The notes under the pieces were generated by a model, which worked only from the letters and a program-made list of their open reading frames with translations, was not told the DNA's origin and searched no databases. Below, piece after piece: positions 12,397 through 23,319 of a stretch of DNA of 64,000 nucleotides (position 1 is the stretch's first letter; each line of letters opens with the position of its first letter). Origin of the DNA: Pipra filicauda (taxonomy: Eukaryota; Chordata; Aves; Passeriformes; Pipridae); NCBI RefSeq assembly GCF_003945595.2, contig NW_024104151.1, positions 950,501 through 1,014,500 on the forward strand, in the 5' to 3' direction. The position numbers and the translations under genes were made by a program.

Positions 12397-15300
12397 CTAC
12401 AAAAACAAACATTACCAGTCAATTTCATCAGAGTAGAAAAAGATTATAAGCTAGTAAATCCCACTGGGGAGTGACAGCTCACTGTCCCACCCCTGTTGCA
12501 TGCTCTGTTTCCCCTAGCCCAGCATCCTCATTCCTCCACCCACAGCCCACCTTACACCACTGCTTTGGAGAAAAACAGCTCAGGCCACACATGCAGCTCA
12601 GACTGATTCTTCCAAAATCTTCACAGTCCCTCCTAACCACAGATAGGGGCCAAAGCTGTTGACTTGCTGGGTCTTAAGACACAATGACTAAAGCACTTTT
12701 GACCACCAGGCTCTCCCCCCCCGCATTGTGTGTTACTGTGAGGGAAGGCAAAGCTCTCAAAGAAGTTGCTGGTTGGGGCATCTCTACGGTCCATGGGGTA
12801 AGAGCCAGAGAGCAAGTGGTAAACAGTTTTCATTAAAATTACGTATTATTAAAATACATGGTGTGGATGCTTAAATAAGTGTTTAATTTCTCATTATAGT
12901 TTTAATAGCCTGGAGGAAGCACAAGCAGTGGTTTTCATACCAGATCTTCAGCCATGCTCTTACAGTGAAGAGCGACTGCTTTCTCAATAAGGTGTAAATA
13001 GCAAGTACGGTATTGCTATATTCTATAGAGAATACTAAAAATTAAAAATCCATTAGGTTTCTTTAATCAGTACTTGGTAGACCATTCTTGCTGCAGCTGA
13101 TAATGATTTTACTAGGAGAAAAACAGCAAAGCTGTTAAAACCTACCATCCATGTAGCTGTGCAGAGCAGTCAGCATAGTCCCATCCTGGGGTACGTATGC
13201 AGAGTATGCCATTTCTTCTAACATGGGTGAAGACAGCCTGGAGGGCTGAACTGCGGTGACAGGAGCAGTAGATGAATGATTAGGACTAACATGTTTCTTA
13301 TGGCGTGCTCTGCAATTTTGAAACCACACCTGAAAAGCAGGGAAAGGTACATCATGTTGACAGATTGCATTCAACATTAGCACAACAACCACCTGCCAGA
13401 TATCTCATTTCTATAGAAACACACTGTCAGTCTTCCAGGCTAGAATGAGCCAAGGGAACTCCAAACCTATTTGTATTTATATTAACATATATATATAATA
13501 TCTATTAAAAATCATATTTACGTATAAAAAAGCATCCATATAATGTTTGCTGAGAGACATCTTCAAGCAAAGATTCCAAGTCTGTGTTTCAGTTTTGGAT
13601 GGCATGGGTATATATTTTAACTCTGCTCTCTAGAACAGATGACTAGATAGTCACTTGCTCCTAACATGTCATACCACAAGACATTTTCAAAAAGAGTGTA
13701 GGTCTTAAGAACAGACTATTACAGTCAGAAATTTCTATTTGGAATAACTTAGTGCCAATTTCTATACTATTTAAGCTGAGAAGTTTCTTCACAGAAGACT
13801 GTTAATACTCCACACAAAGCACGAGAGGAATACAGTGAGTTTTCCAAATTACCATGCTTGTTCTAGACCTATTCCTGATTAAGGATGTTGTCTGATGTTA
13901 TAATTGCCAGATCAGATCTTTTTCCGTGCCAGAATAACTACATGGAGAAAACTGTCATTAAGCATTTCCAGTGGATGAGTACCAGACTTTGTTAATCAAG
14001 TAACTTCACACTGTTACCTGTATAACACGCCTGCTCAAGCCTGTTCTTTCTGCCAGTTTCTGAAGCGTTTGTGCATCTGGATTGTTGTCCTGAGCAAACT
14101 GTGCTTGCATAACCTGAAAAGGCAAGGTAAGAGATTGCAGGATCATTTGTGTTGAAAGCAGCATTAGATTCCTCTCAGACCATAGTCCTACTCCTTGTCT
14201 GTCTTCAGGAAACTGTTGTAATCACTAGGTCTCTCCAGACAGCCCCCAATACGTTAAGGGGAAAAAAATCCCCCAAAGCCAAAATACAAACTCTTACTGT
14301 GCTTAACTGAGCTGTGACATTCACCAGAAATGAAAAAAACAGATTCTGATTGGAGGAGGTGCTCTGTAAGAATACAATAAAAGAATTATATGAGAAAATT
14401 CACTGCAAAATGATTAAAATACACTCAATAAAGAAAAGCCTATAGCAGCAGATCACAGCATAAGGACTGGACGAGCCATGATCCACCACCCTGAACTTGT
14501 TAATCAGTATCTGCACCTTGTATTAGATGGAACAACTTGACTTTCTTTTTATCTTTGCAGAGGATGCAGGAGCTGGGAAGCACTTTGTGCTTTCTTTGCC
14601 TTTAACCAACACAAGGAACAGAGGGGACTCCACCTTGGCTGATCTCCCCTTTGCAATGATTTGGTTCCACTCATCTTTTTACAGAAAACTGAAGTCAGCA
14701 CTTGTCATTAGGATATGAATTACACTTTTTTGAGTAAGTAGATGTCAACTTGGCCTGCATCTTGAACATTTTCAGAGGCTTTAGGGATTTGCCCAGTTTA
14801 TGGACGTAAGGCTTCATGGATTTCTGCAGGATATCTTCAGCAATTTCAAGAGCATTAGTTTCTCATTTTTGGATTTTTGACCCTTGATTTGACCCTGCAA
14901 ATTTTGCCTGGCTTCATCTTTGAAGATTCAGACTTCTGCTCTCCACATTCAGAAACTATTTACTTTTCTGCTGTTTCACAGAATCACAAAATGGCTTAGG
15001 CTGGGAGGGACTATCCAGTTCCACCCAGTGCCATGAGCAGGGATGTCTTCCACTAGACCTGATTGTTCCAAGCCCCATCCAACCTGGCCTTGGATACTTC
15101 CAGGGATGGGGCAGCCACAGCTGCTCTGGGCAACTTGTGCCAGGGCCTCACCACCCTCACACAGGGAAGAATTCCTTCCCAATACCCCATCTAACTCTGC
15201 CCTCTGGCAGTGGGAAGCCCCTTGTCCTGTCATTCCATGCCCTTGTCCAAAGTGCCGCTCCAGCTCTCTTGGAGCCCCTTTAGGTAGTGGAATGTGCTAT

Positions 15301-18300
15301 AGAACATAAACATCAACATGCATGGACACCCTTTTGTACAAGTACTTGGTGAGGTGTGCAGTAACATGCTGCCACTCTGACAGTCACTTATCCCTATGAT
15401 CTTCTCTTATTCAAACTTATACCAGCCTCAAAGATAGGCACAAAGGTGCAACAAGCAGATAGAAAGTGTCATTAAATAAGATGGAGCCCTAAGATTTCAA
15501 ACACCTGCTGAAGTATGTTAAAATCCACCTAAATGACAGCAGCTGGGAAGAAGCCCTGAATACAGTTCCTGCCCCAATGGCTGGGCCTATCCTCCCTTTC
15601 AGATACTGCCAGAAAAGAAAGTCCCCTTTTGTAGAAGTTCAAGGTCAATGTCCAAGCCTTCCCTGTGCATCTGTTGGATTATTACTAAAATGAGTCTTTT
15701 GTGTTACCACTACCTTCTGTCTCTAGTCACTACTGAAATAGAAAACCAAACTTTGAACAGCCCCATGTCCCATTATACAGCACTGCTTTAGCACCCCACG
15801 TTATTACTCCTCAGCATTAGTTTTTTCTCAACTGTTTTCACCACAAAAAAGAGGAGGACAGGTCAACAAAACAGAACTCACACTGTCAACAGAAATTCAA
15901 AAACCTGATATAAAGTGAAAGCAGGGATGTATAGCTAGGATTAGGCAGAAAGCCACAGCTTCCTTCTCATGCAGGTTGAAATCCCTAAATCTGGTCTCAC
16001 TATCACCCCCTTCATTGTAAGCTGGCCCTAGTCCTGATGTTTTTCCCTAGAAAGCTAATTTAAGTGAAGTGTGATCCAGAGGGCAAAATAATTCCTCTTG
16101 AGATAGTCCAGAGCTAACTCTTGACAAGGCAGCAACAAGACAAGAAGCCTTGAAAGCAGAGCAGATGCAGTCATTACAACAAAATTGCAACTTTCATCCT
16201 ATTAATGTTTTGAAGTCACATACAGTACCCATCTTTAGTACAATTTTTCACATTACGTAATTCTAAAAATATTTTGTCTTTATTATGTTTAGTGATGTAA
16301 ATTGCTGATTAAATAGGTTTCACTGAGCAATCTAAATAGAATAACCTTTTTGTTTCCACTCTGCAGAATTACTGTCTGCCCCCAGGGAAATAAAAAGCTT
16401 GCAGAGTACTATTTCATATTAAACTGCTGAAGCTAACAAACAATTCCAGAAACATGCTGTGTCTTGATAGTTTATGAAATAGTTTAAAGCATTCAAGCTT
16501 TAAAGTTTCTTTCCCTATGCATCCAACTTCCTATTGGTTCAGCACCTACGTCCTGCATAAACCTGAGCTACACAAGTTTTTAGCACTGCCTCTACCTGGA
16601 GTTGGTCTGCTGTGAAGCTGGTCCGAGCTCTTTTTGCTGGTTTTGGATGATTAACATCTTGTTCTGTTAGTAATGCTCCTTCCACACTAATCCCATTACC
16701 TGAAACATTAAAAAGAAAACAATACTGCCACGACACATTCACAGTGATGTTATTCATAAGTCAGACTGTTCTCCAACAATAACCAACAGCACTTGGTCAG
16801 CTGAATTTCAACTTCAAAAAGCCATATTCTATTCAAAGTTAAATTGGTCTGGCATCATTACAGATTATACCCCAAATGACTCCCTTTCAAGTGAGAGAAG
16901 AAATAAATCTAGCGTGATATTTTATCAACAAGATATACTGCTGCTTTCTTTTCCTTAGGATAGAAAACAAGTTATACAAACTCAAAAAAAAATTAGAACA
17001 TGAAATAATTTGCACATTATTTTAATTCAAGAACCTGTGCTTCCAGTCTTACTAAAGCCAGGCAATTACCCCTAAATAAGGAAGATGAAGTAAACCCCAA
17101 CAATTTAATGAAAACTGAACCACAAACATAGTTCTTAACAAAAGCACTACGTTACCATTTTCAACTTCTCTTTTCAGATTGTCCAACATGCAGTCGTAAT
17201 GTACTCTACAAAGGACTTTCTCTTCAACCAAAGCAAACTCCTCTCCGGTTGAAAGCTGCCTTTTGCAGGAGAAGCATGCAAAGCACGCCAGGTGGTACAC
17301 GTTTCCTTTGGCCCGCCGGACCCAGTCGGTGGAGTGGATGTGCCTCCCGCAGCGGGAGCAACGGGTGCCGTAGCGCCTGCAACGAGAACGGCAACCGGGG
17401 TGAAGCCAGACGTGACCGCCCCGAGCAAAGCCGGGGTGACCGTGGTGTGGCAGCGCAGCCGAGACCCCAGCTGAGCACAGGGACTGCTTAAGACAAGACC
17501 ACTAACGAAATACAGAGGTTAGTATTTTCATAAGGCAAAAAGCAAAACTGAAGCATTTTAACTGCTACGTGAAGTCACAGCTCTTCATCTTTCCTTTTTA
17601 CAAAGATAATTACTCTTAAAAATTGCCGAGAGAGGGAAACAGCTGACTGTGTTCAAAATTCTCCCAGTTATTCAAATGTATTTACACCACTCTAGGGGTA
17701 GTCTGAATTATTATATTTAGCTACATCATCCTTCACTAATCATTCAGCACCTTCAGCAGAAGGGAGAAAACCTGTATTTCATAGTTATTTCCTCAATTAA
17801 CATCACATTATGATTTCTAAATAAATTCAAATATCTGCAAGTATTTACATTATTAGAGAAGAATATTTCTCTTTGAAGAGGAAACTAGTCACCCAGATAT
17901 GTTGATTATTTAGATAAGAATTTGTCTTGAAAATCTTTGCAGATTCAAGTTCTTTTTTCAAGTCCCACAAAACTTAGTGTTTCCAGAAGCTCACAGCATT
18001 CAGTTTGCCCCCCTCCTCTCTTTCAGCGTCAAACCTGACTAGCTGGATGTAATCTATTCATGGCACAGGTGAGAATCCCATAAATAGTTTGGTCTTGCAA
18101 TCAAACTCGTGAAGTACTAGCAATCACATCAAAATTAACAGCAACAATTTTTGCTACTTTATATATCAAAGACTTTGCATCCTGAGTACTTACATTGCCA
18201 ACCCAAGTAAATAATATTCTTCCTTACAGAATTAGCCCTTAATGCTTCACATTCTAAAGCAAATTGATCACAGAAAGGTATAACTGCTGAAAGATTCTTT

Positions 18301-21300
18301 TAAAGATCGCAGGATTTATCCTGGCTTGATTTTGCAGCTCCATGTGATGCCTTAAGTCCCATACCAGAGAAGCACTTCTCCAAGCAGATCATCTGAACTC
18401 TACCTTGCATTCTCAGCCAAGGATGATTCTTTGCACATATGATACACTTGTACTGTGGCAGGGACTCTGACTTTTTTCCCCCGTGCATACAGAAGTGATG
18501 GTACAAATGCAGCAGCTGTGCACAAGAGTGGAGGGGCAGAGGGGAGACTTAGCAGGCTGTTACATCACACAGACTTGAGGCTCCCCAAGTCCCTCCACAA
18601 GAAAAGTCAGAGTTTAAACCAATGAAAATAAACCTAGCAAATAAAAAAGAAAGAGCCTCAAGTGCATTTCAGTTGTGGCTTAAGTGAAGAGTAACAAGCA
18701 AGTGTAACAAGTTATCTGATAAATTATGTTCCTGAATTATATACCTGAAATAATCCAGTTTGCAGAAGATATCTTTATCTTTGATGTAGCAGCTGGTGTG
18801 CCTTCCCAGGGACGTTCTGCAAACGCTGCACGAGAGGCAGCGTACGTGCCAGCAGAGGTCGTTTACCTGCAAAAACCCAACAGAAAAATACCCCTCAATG
18901 CTTGTGCTTCCAATATTATATTTTATAGTTACAACCCCTTTTTTTTTCTCCAGACAAGGTCAAAAGTTATATGTACCATGATTCACAGAAAAATGATCCT
19001 GAATGCAAAACATTTTTCCTAAAGAACTGCGTGCATATTAAGGGTTAACTAATTTGATGCAGATCTTCAGAATAAGCTTTCATGGTTTTGTAATTAAAAG
19101 CATCAGAAGAGGAAGCAAGAGATTCAAGTTCCACGTAGATATTTTGTGCCCAGTTCTGTTCTCATAGCATTAGAGTAACAGAGCAAGTTCTGGCCTTACA
19201 TGAACTTGCAAAAGCAGCTAAATTACATACTTTTATTTCCCAGTCCGTAAAACGTCCTGCCTAAGAAAAACTAAACTTTGCAAAGTGATCTGAAATTTTA
19301 AGATGTGAATATTGAAGGGGGCAGGAGGGAGAAAATCCATCAAATAGAAACACACCATGAACACCACCTTCATTTACCAGATTTCTGTTAAAACAAAGCT
19401 GATGAAAGGAGTGTGAGTTTCAAAACAGCAGCACTTGTTTTAATAGCAATTTCAACACATCTTTAATATATCCCTAGCAAAACTAAATACATTAGTGGAA
19501 TGCAGCAGAAACCAGCATTTGTGAAAACTCACATACAATTTTGGGGCAAATAAATGGAGAACAATTATCTTAATTTCTGCTTTCCTATAAAGGGAACTCT
19601 TTGTTGCCCAGACATTGCACATCACCTAAATAAATAATTTGACAACCTAAGACTCTTAGCGACCATACAAATTAAGTAAGAACCCTCTGGATAATCCCAT
19701 GCTGCATAGGAGAAATCCTGTAAACCAAGCAATGATAAGGTTTAGATGTTATAATTTTTTTTCTCCTGAGCCGATTTCTCATCTCATACTAAACAGCCCA
19801 TGTATTACCTATAGCAAAGCAGATTTTAAATAACACAGAATATGCCTTTTTTTCAGAGCTCTGCCAAACAAACCACAAGAGAAAGTGAGGCATCAACTCC
19901 AACAGTCATGCTGGAATCACTCAGTCATTCTTCAGGCTGTAACATTGCGGTTTGCAGTTGCCCAATGCTTTCCCAACTATTATCCTTGTTGGCAGCCACC
20001 TTCCCGTAAGCTGACAAATTTACACCACAATATAATATGAAACTGTTGATAGCAGCTGTCACCGAACCCACTCTCCCAACTATCTCTTAGAAGGGCCACA
20101 GAGCAGGGGGGCAGCGCCGGGCCAGACTGAGCCTGCCCCTCAGCCAGTTCTGCCATGCCAAGGCTCCCTAGGCCTCCCCAGACCCACACTAAGCCCCAGC
20201 ACAGGCAAGAGGAGCCCGTGCAGCTCTGCAGAGCCTGAGCTGACAACCCAGCCTCAGAGAGCCCATGTCCCTGCCTCTTCTTTGGAGCCCAACCAATGCT
20301 CTTCTACAGAGCAGGACACTAACAGCTGCCATCCACTGTTAACTCATTTAATGTTACTTGTCTGTGTTCCTACTTGTTTGTTAATTGACAGGGCTGAAGT
20401 TGGAAGCCATGCTGCAGCTGGACACAGCAGCATACCAGCACGGATTCCCCTCTGCCTACACAGGAAGCAGTAACAGCTAATTGAAACTCAAGGCTAAATC
20501 ATTTAGAAGCCTTTTGCTCCAAGTCCCGTTATCCCAGCTTTTCAGAAAGGAGGCAAAGGTGATCAGCAAACGATAAACAGGCTGCCAAAGCGTCACAGAA
20601 GGTAACGGGAACCGGGCTGGAACAGAGTTCGAGTCAGCTCTGCTATCCATCCAGCCTCCCATTCTGTGCCAGCCCAAGGTGATTGCACGGTGGACCAGAT
20701 CACCCGGACCATGAGTGCGTGGCAGCTCCTGCAGTGACCCCGCTTTAAGTGAGCGCCAGCCCAGCACACATTTTCCTTGAACGTCCCCACCCCAACCAAG
20801 AGCTAAGTGAATGATCTAGTAACACCACCGAGATGCTTCCAGTGGTGTCACCGACTGTCACCTGGCAAATATACAACGACTTTGTTTAAGGCTGATGGAA
20901 TCAAGTGACTCTGCTACGATCGTATAATCTCACTTTTGAAAGGAAAGGAGACAAAAGTCCGACCTAGAATAATTTTAACAGCTCTAAAACAGAAGGCAAA
21001 TAGCACAGACACACACCCTCCTAACGTCCCCCCCCCCGCAAGCCCCCCCCCCCCCCCCCCCGTAATACTTTATGTTTAAACTCACTTGGTTTTGTTTGAT
21101 TTTAAATGGACTTTTCGGTCCTGACTGCTAGGGAAGGAGAGCTGCTTTGCACGCACACAGCTCGTTTTCTTCACAAATACTACTTGACTACCTTTTACAG
21201 GAATAATTTATTTACACATTTCTCAAGAGGCATTTTTGGCTTTGAGATTCATGACGTCCCCTAGATCTACTTTAGTAGACACACAGATCGCGCCACCGCC

Positions 21301-22086
21301 GTCTGACCGAGAGCGCACGGGAGTCACCGCGGTCGGGACCGCTCGTTCCCGTCCCCGCTTCTCCCGGCGCTCCAAACACATCTCAGCACCGGGAGCGTCA
21401 CCTGAAACACCGACGGCAGCTCGGGCTCCCTCTCTGGCCCGAATCCTGCGAACGAGCGCGCTGCGGCTCCGCGGTACCGCTCCCGTGTCCCGAGAGCGGA
21501 GGGCTGAGCCGCAGCGATGGCCCGGCCCGGGGAGCTGTACCCTCGGAGCCCGCCGGGCCCGGTTCGCCGAGGCGGCCCCAGGAGGCTCCCCCCGGCAGCC
21601 CGAGCGCCGGGCCCGGCGGAGGGGAGAGGCGCCGGCCGCGGGGGGCTCCGGGTCGGGCGCCCTTACCTTGAGCAGATACTTGTCCACGATCTCCAGGCCG
21701 CAGCTGCTGCACACGCACTTGCCAGTGGCGCAGCCCGAGCCCGAGGCCATGGACCGCGGCGAGGAGGAGGGCGACAGTACGGCAGAGGAAGAGCAGGAGT
21801 CCTCGTCAGCCGCTGCGGGGCTGGCCTGCGGGAGCGCGTGGAGACCGCGATCAACGCCGGGCCCCGCCCGGGAACCCCTCACCGCCCGGCCCGGCCCACC
21901 GGCACCTGCGGGCCCCGCCACCGCGGTGTCCGCGGGGCCCGGCGGGAGCGCCGCGCCCGGGGCCGCCAGACCCACCAACCGCACCGCGCCGCCCCCCGCC
22001 CGCACCTTCTCCGCCGTGCCGCCGAGCGCGGGCAGGTCCTTGTCCTCCAGCCTGCAGACGAACATCGGGTCGCTCTTCCAATACAT
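12320..22086 (-). CDS. LHX8: LHX8, LIM/homeobox protein 8 (complete, 8 coding exons)
   Basis: Coding join on the - strand: 22086-22006, 21825-21667, 18866-18745, 17376-17156, 16699-16596, 14113-14018, 13329-13146, 12396-12320 (1044 bases, 347 residues plus TAA). Every junction has GT and AG and the phases fit. LIM1 spans about residues 66-118 (C66, C69, H87, C90, C93, C96, C106, C115, D118) and LIM2 about 127-182 (C127, C130, H149, C152, C155, C158, C177). The homeodomain is about 217-276, with recognition helix [13 protein letters not shown] at 262-274. The tail [20 protein letters not shown] and the end LPLSHT are specific for LHX8 rather than its sister LHX6. The start ATG (22084-22086) is preceded by an in-frame TAG. 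LHX8 is a nuclear transcription factor; in mammals it drives basal-forebrain cholinergic neuron fate, palate and tooth development and oocyte maturation, with LIM domains binding LDB1. All zinc ligands and core homeodomain residues appear intact. Confidence 0.96.
12397..13145 (-). other. LHX8: LHX8 intron 7
   Basis: 749 bases, nothing recognised beyond the splice sites. Confidence 0.85.
13146..13329 (-). CDS. LHX8: LHX8 coding exon 7 (homeodomain helix 3 and C-terminal region)
   Basis: 61 codons plus one base of a split Ala. It encodes the DNA-recognition helix [13 protein letters not shown], a Ser/Pro/Thr linker, and the LHX8-specific segment [20 protein letters not shown] ending LHSYMD. 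Acceptor TTTTCAG|GTGTGG, donor GATG|GTAGGT. Confidence 0.97.
13330..14017 (-). other. LHX8: LHX8 intron 6
   Basis: 688 bases, AT-rich, with a short ATATATATATA stretch near 13484-13500. Nothing else recognised. Confidence 0.85.
14018..14113 (-). CDS. LHX8: LHX8 coding exon 6 (homeodomain helices 1-2)
   Basis: 32 codons, phase 0 at both ends, encoding [20 protein letters not shown] and [12 protein letters not shown]. Acceptor TTTTCAG|GTTATG, donor CAG|GTAACAG. Confidence 0.96.
14114..16595 (-). other. LHX8: LHX8 intron 5
   Basis: 2.48 kb intron splitting the homeodomain after residue 229. It contains a CR1 3'-end fragment at about 14976-15301 in the same strand sense as LHX8. No other gene is seen. 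Confidence 0.85.
14976..15301 (-). mobile_element. CR1 LINE 3'-end fragment in LHX8 intron 5
   Basis: The + strand reads TCACAGAATCACAAAATGGC, the reverse complement of a CR1 3' terminus, followed by the conserved CR1 3' coding and UTR words in reverse order (ATCCAACCTGGCCTTGGA, CTGGGCAACTTGTGCCAGGG). It is a typical 5'-truncated copy, about 0.3 kb, moderately diverged. It is inserted in an intron and should be spliced out. Confidence 0.9.
16596..16699 (-). CDS. LHX8: LHX8 coding exon 5 (linker and start of homeodomain)
   Basis: Two bases completing Gly and 34 codons. It encodes the linker [20 protein letters not shown] and the homeodomain N-terminal arm and helix 1 start, [13 protein letters not shown]. 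Acceptor GTTTCAG|GTAATG, donor CAG|GTAGAG. Confidence 0.95.
17156..17376 (-). CDS. LHX8: LHX8 coding exon 4 (LIM2)
   Basis: One base completing Arg, 73 codons, then one base of a split Gly. It encodes the whole second LIM domain, from [19 protein letters not shown] through [12 protein letters not shown] to VLCRVHYD, and the linker start DNLKREVEN. Acceptor TCGTTGCAG|GCGC, donor AATG|GTAACG. The 5' half is CpG-rich, unlike the AT-rich introns around it. Confidence 0.96.
17377..18744 (-). other. LHX8: LHX8 intron 3
   Basis: 1.37 kb of mostly AT-rich intron with no recognised element. The part next to exon 4 (about 17377-17465) is locally CpG-rich, continuing the composition of that exon. Confidence 0.85.
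18745..18866 (-). CDS. LHX8: LHX8 coding exon 3 (rest of LIM1)
   Basis: 40 codons plus two bases (AG) of a split Arg codon. It encodes [16 protein letters not shown] and the rest of LIM1 through FCKLDYF. Acceptor TTTTTGCAG, donor CAG|GTATAT. It carries the central His/Cys zinc ligands that join the two fingers of LIM1. Confidence 0.96.
18867..21666 (-). other. LHX8: LHX8 intron 2
   Basis: 2.8 kb between LIM1 halves. It holds two C tracts (21028-21037 and 21043-21061) close to exon 2 and the left edge of the CpG-island domain. No nested gene is recognised; several open frames near 20.0-20.8 kb resemble no known protein. Confidence 0.85.
21028..21061. repeat. Twin poly(C) tracts
   Basis: Ten C followed by GCAAG and then nineteen C. 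On the - strand (the LHX8 transcript) this reads as long G runs inside intron 2, able in principle to form G-quadruplexes. Confidence 0.9.
21667..21825 (-). CDS. LHX8: LHX8 coding exon 2 (start of LIM1)
   Basis: 53 codons, phase 0 at both ends. It encodes an acidic/Ser-rich stretch ([19 protein letters not shown]) and the first zinc ligands of LIM1 ([17 protein letters not shown]). Donor is CAAG|GTAAGG. The Ser-rich stretch is closely shared with mammalian LHX8. Confidence 0.95.
21826..22005 (-). other. LHX8: LHX8 intron 1 (180 bases, open in frame)
   Basis: Donor AAG|GTGCGG and acceptor CTCCCGCAG|GCC delimit an intron of only 180 bases, a multiple of three and free of stops in the LHX8 frame. 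It is extremely GC-rich. Splicing joins residue 27 to residue 28; retention would insert 60 Gly/Ala/Pro/Arg-rich residues without breaking the frame. Confidence 0.7.
22006..22086 (-). CDS. LHX8: LHX8 coding exon 1
   Basis: 27 codons from ATG, beginning [17 protein letters not shown], which resembles the N-terminus I remember for a mouse Lhx8 isoform. It ends AAG before the donor GTGCGG, phase 0. An in-frame TAG a few codons upstream of the ATG shows that this Met is the first possible start in this exon. Confidence 0.85.
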
Positions 22087-22167
22087 GGCCCTGCCCTACC
22101 GCATACCAGCCCCCGGTGGGCGGCGAGCCGGCTCCGGGGACCCCGCGCCGATCTCTGCTCTCAGCGC
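22087..22167 (-). other. LHX8: Probable LHX8 5' UTR part of exon 1, with upstream acceptor
   Basis: On the - strand a strong acceptor (CTTTTTTCCTGCAG|GCGC) lies at 22168-22169, so exon 1 may begin at 22167 and be joined to an upstream non-coding exon. The 81 bases to the ATG contain an in-frame stop, as expected for leader sequence. Direct transcription start inside the island is the alternative. Confidence 0.5.
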
Positions 22168-23003
22168 CTGCAGGAAAAAAGTTTTGTTTTCAAGTGGGTG
22201 GACCTGCCCCGCTGGCCTCACCTCCTGCGCAGAACCCGCCTTCCAGCGCGTCGGGGCCGTTATCACCACCAGCGAGCCCGCGCGGGTTTAGTGCGGGGGG
22301 AGAACCCCCCCAACATCATCAACAACAAAAAACAGCAACAAAAAAAACCCCGAGAATCCCCCCGTTCGTCTTCATCATTTACCACAGCTTCCCCCCGCCG
22401 CCCCAGTCTAAACACAGGTTCCAATTACGTTTCCCTATGAGCGAAGAAGATAAATACGGCGGAAAGCGAGAGTCCATATGACAGGAACGATTTTTCCACA
22501 CTCCCAAATCGCAAAGCCCAGGTGAATTCCTGTAGCTCACACTCCCAACTCCTACACCCACCTCACTACTTGTCCTCCTACTAATGCCTCCGAGATCCCG
22601 TGATAAAACCTTTCTCATTAAGCTAAAATAGAAGCACCTGAGCCGCCGAAGCGTTTCTCCAGCTCTGAGCTCCCACAGGTGTTGCAGATTAACACCAGCG
22701 TCCCGGTGGCATCCCGAACAGAGGGTGCGGAGGCTGGCTGCCCCCACTACCTGCAGAACTAGCCCGCGTTTCTCCGTGAGCGGCCGTGAGTTACGGCACC
22801 CGTTCTCCACGATCACAAATCTTGTCCGCAGTATTCCCTCACACCAAACACTGATGCAGTTCTCGGGCATTAGAGGAGAATAAAGCAGCAGCTTGTCCAT
22901 CACAAATGAGGTAAATAACCGGCTGTCTGCTCCTCGGCACGTATTTAACAAGCAAGCTGCTTTTAATTAAACTTATCGTTATGTTTCCATCTTCCCCCTT
23001 ACC
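22168..23003 (-). other. LHX8: Candidate LHX8 leader intron and upstream exon donor
   Basis: A consensus donor (AAAGAG|GTAAGG on the - strand) ends a possible non-coding exon at 23003. Spliced to the acceptor at 22167 it would give an 835-base leader intron. This is inferred from splice-site quality alone; the start of such an exon cannot be seen. Another possible donor (CAG|GTAGTG) lies near 22750. Confidence 0.35.
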
Positions 23004-23319
23004 TCTTTGTTTCAGCCCCGCCTGACCATGGATGCAGAAACGCGTCGTTGAGTCTCGGTAAAGCGAACTGAGAGAATTGCCCGTACGTTTACAAACACGA
23101 TGGGCTTGATAAAAGGGAATTCTCCTTTTGAGGAGCTGTGTGAAAGGAGAAGTCCCCTATTTTTCTCCCTCTAAAAAAGATGATCGTTGTTTGAAATCCC
23201 CGGGCTCGATCCTGCAGGACCATAAGTGAACGAGCAGCTGTGCCGAGTCACGGTAATGCCAGGATGTCCCGTCAATCACTCGTTTGTCCAGCGCTTTTAA
23301 CCGATCGAACCCTGGCAGA

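Larger units (their letters stand above)
21240..22330. promoter_or_regulatory. LHX8: CpG island over LHX8 coding exons 1 and 2
   Basis: Dense CpG and G+C across both first coding exons, intron 1 and flanks, against AT-rich sequence outside. The long open frames on both strands here (over 300 codons on the + strand) result from base composition and overlap the real exons. Probably the promoter-proximal island of LHX8. Confidence 0.8.

Noticed and set aside
13135..13392. Possibility that the homeodomain gene is LHX6
   Set aside because: The C-terminal words [20 protein letters not shown] and the end SHT fit LHX8; the LHX6 tail is different, and the SLC44A5 neighbour also fits LHX8.
21236..22440. 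Open frames of 351 and 307 codons on the + strand across the LHX8 island
   Set aside because: They run antisense over the real LHX8 exons 1-2 in extremely GC-rich DNA, are Arg/Pro/Ala-rich with no domain, and overlap each other in different frames.
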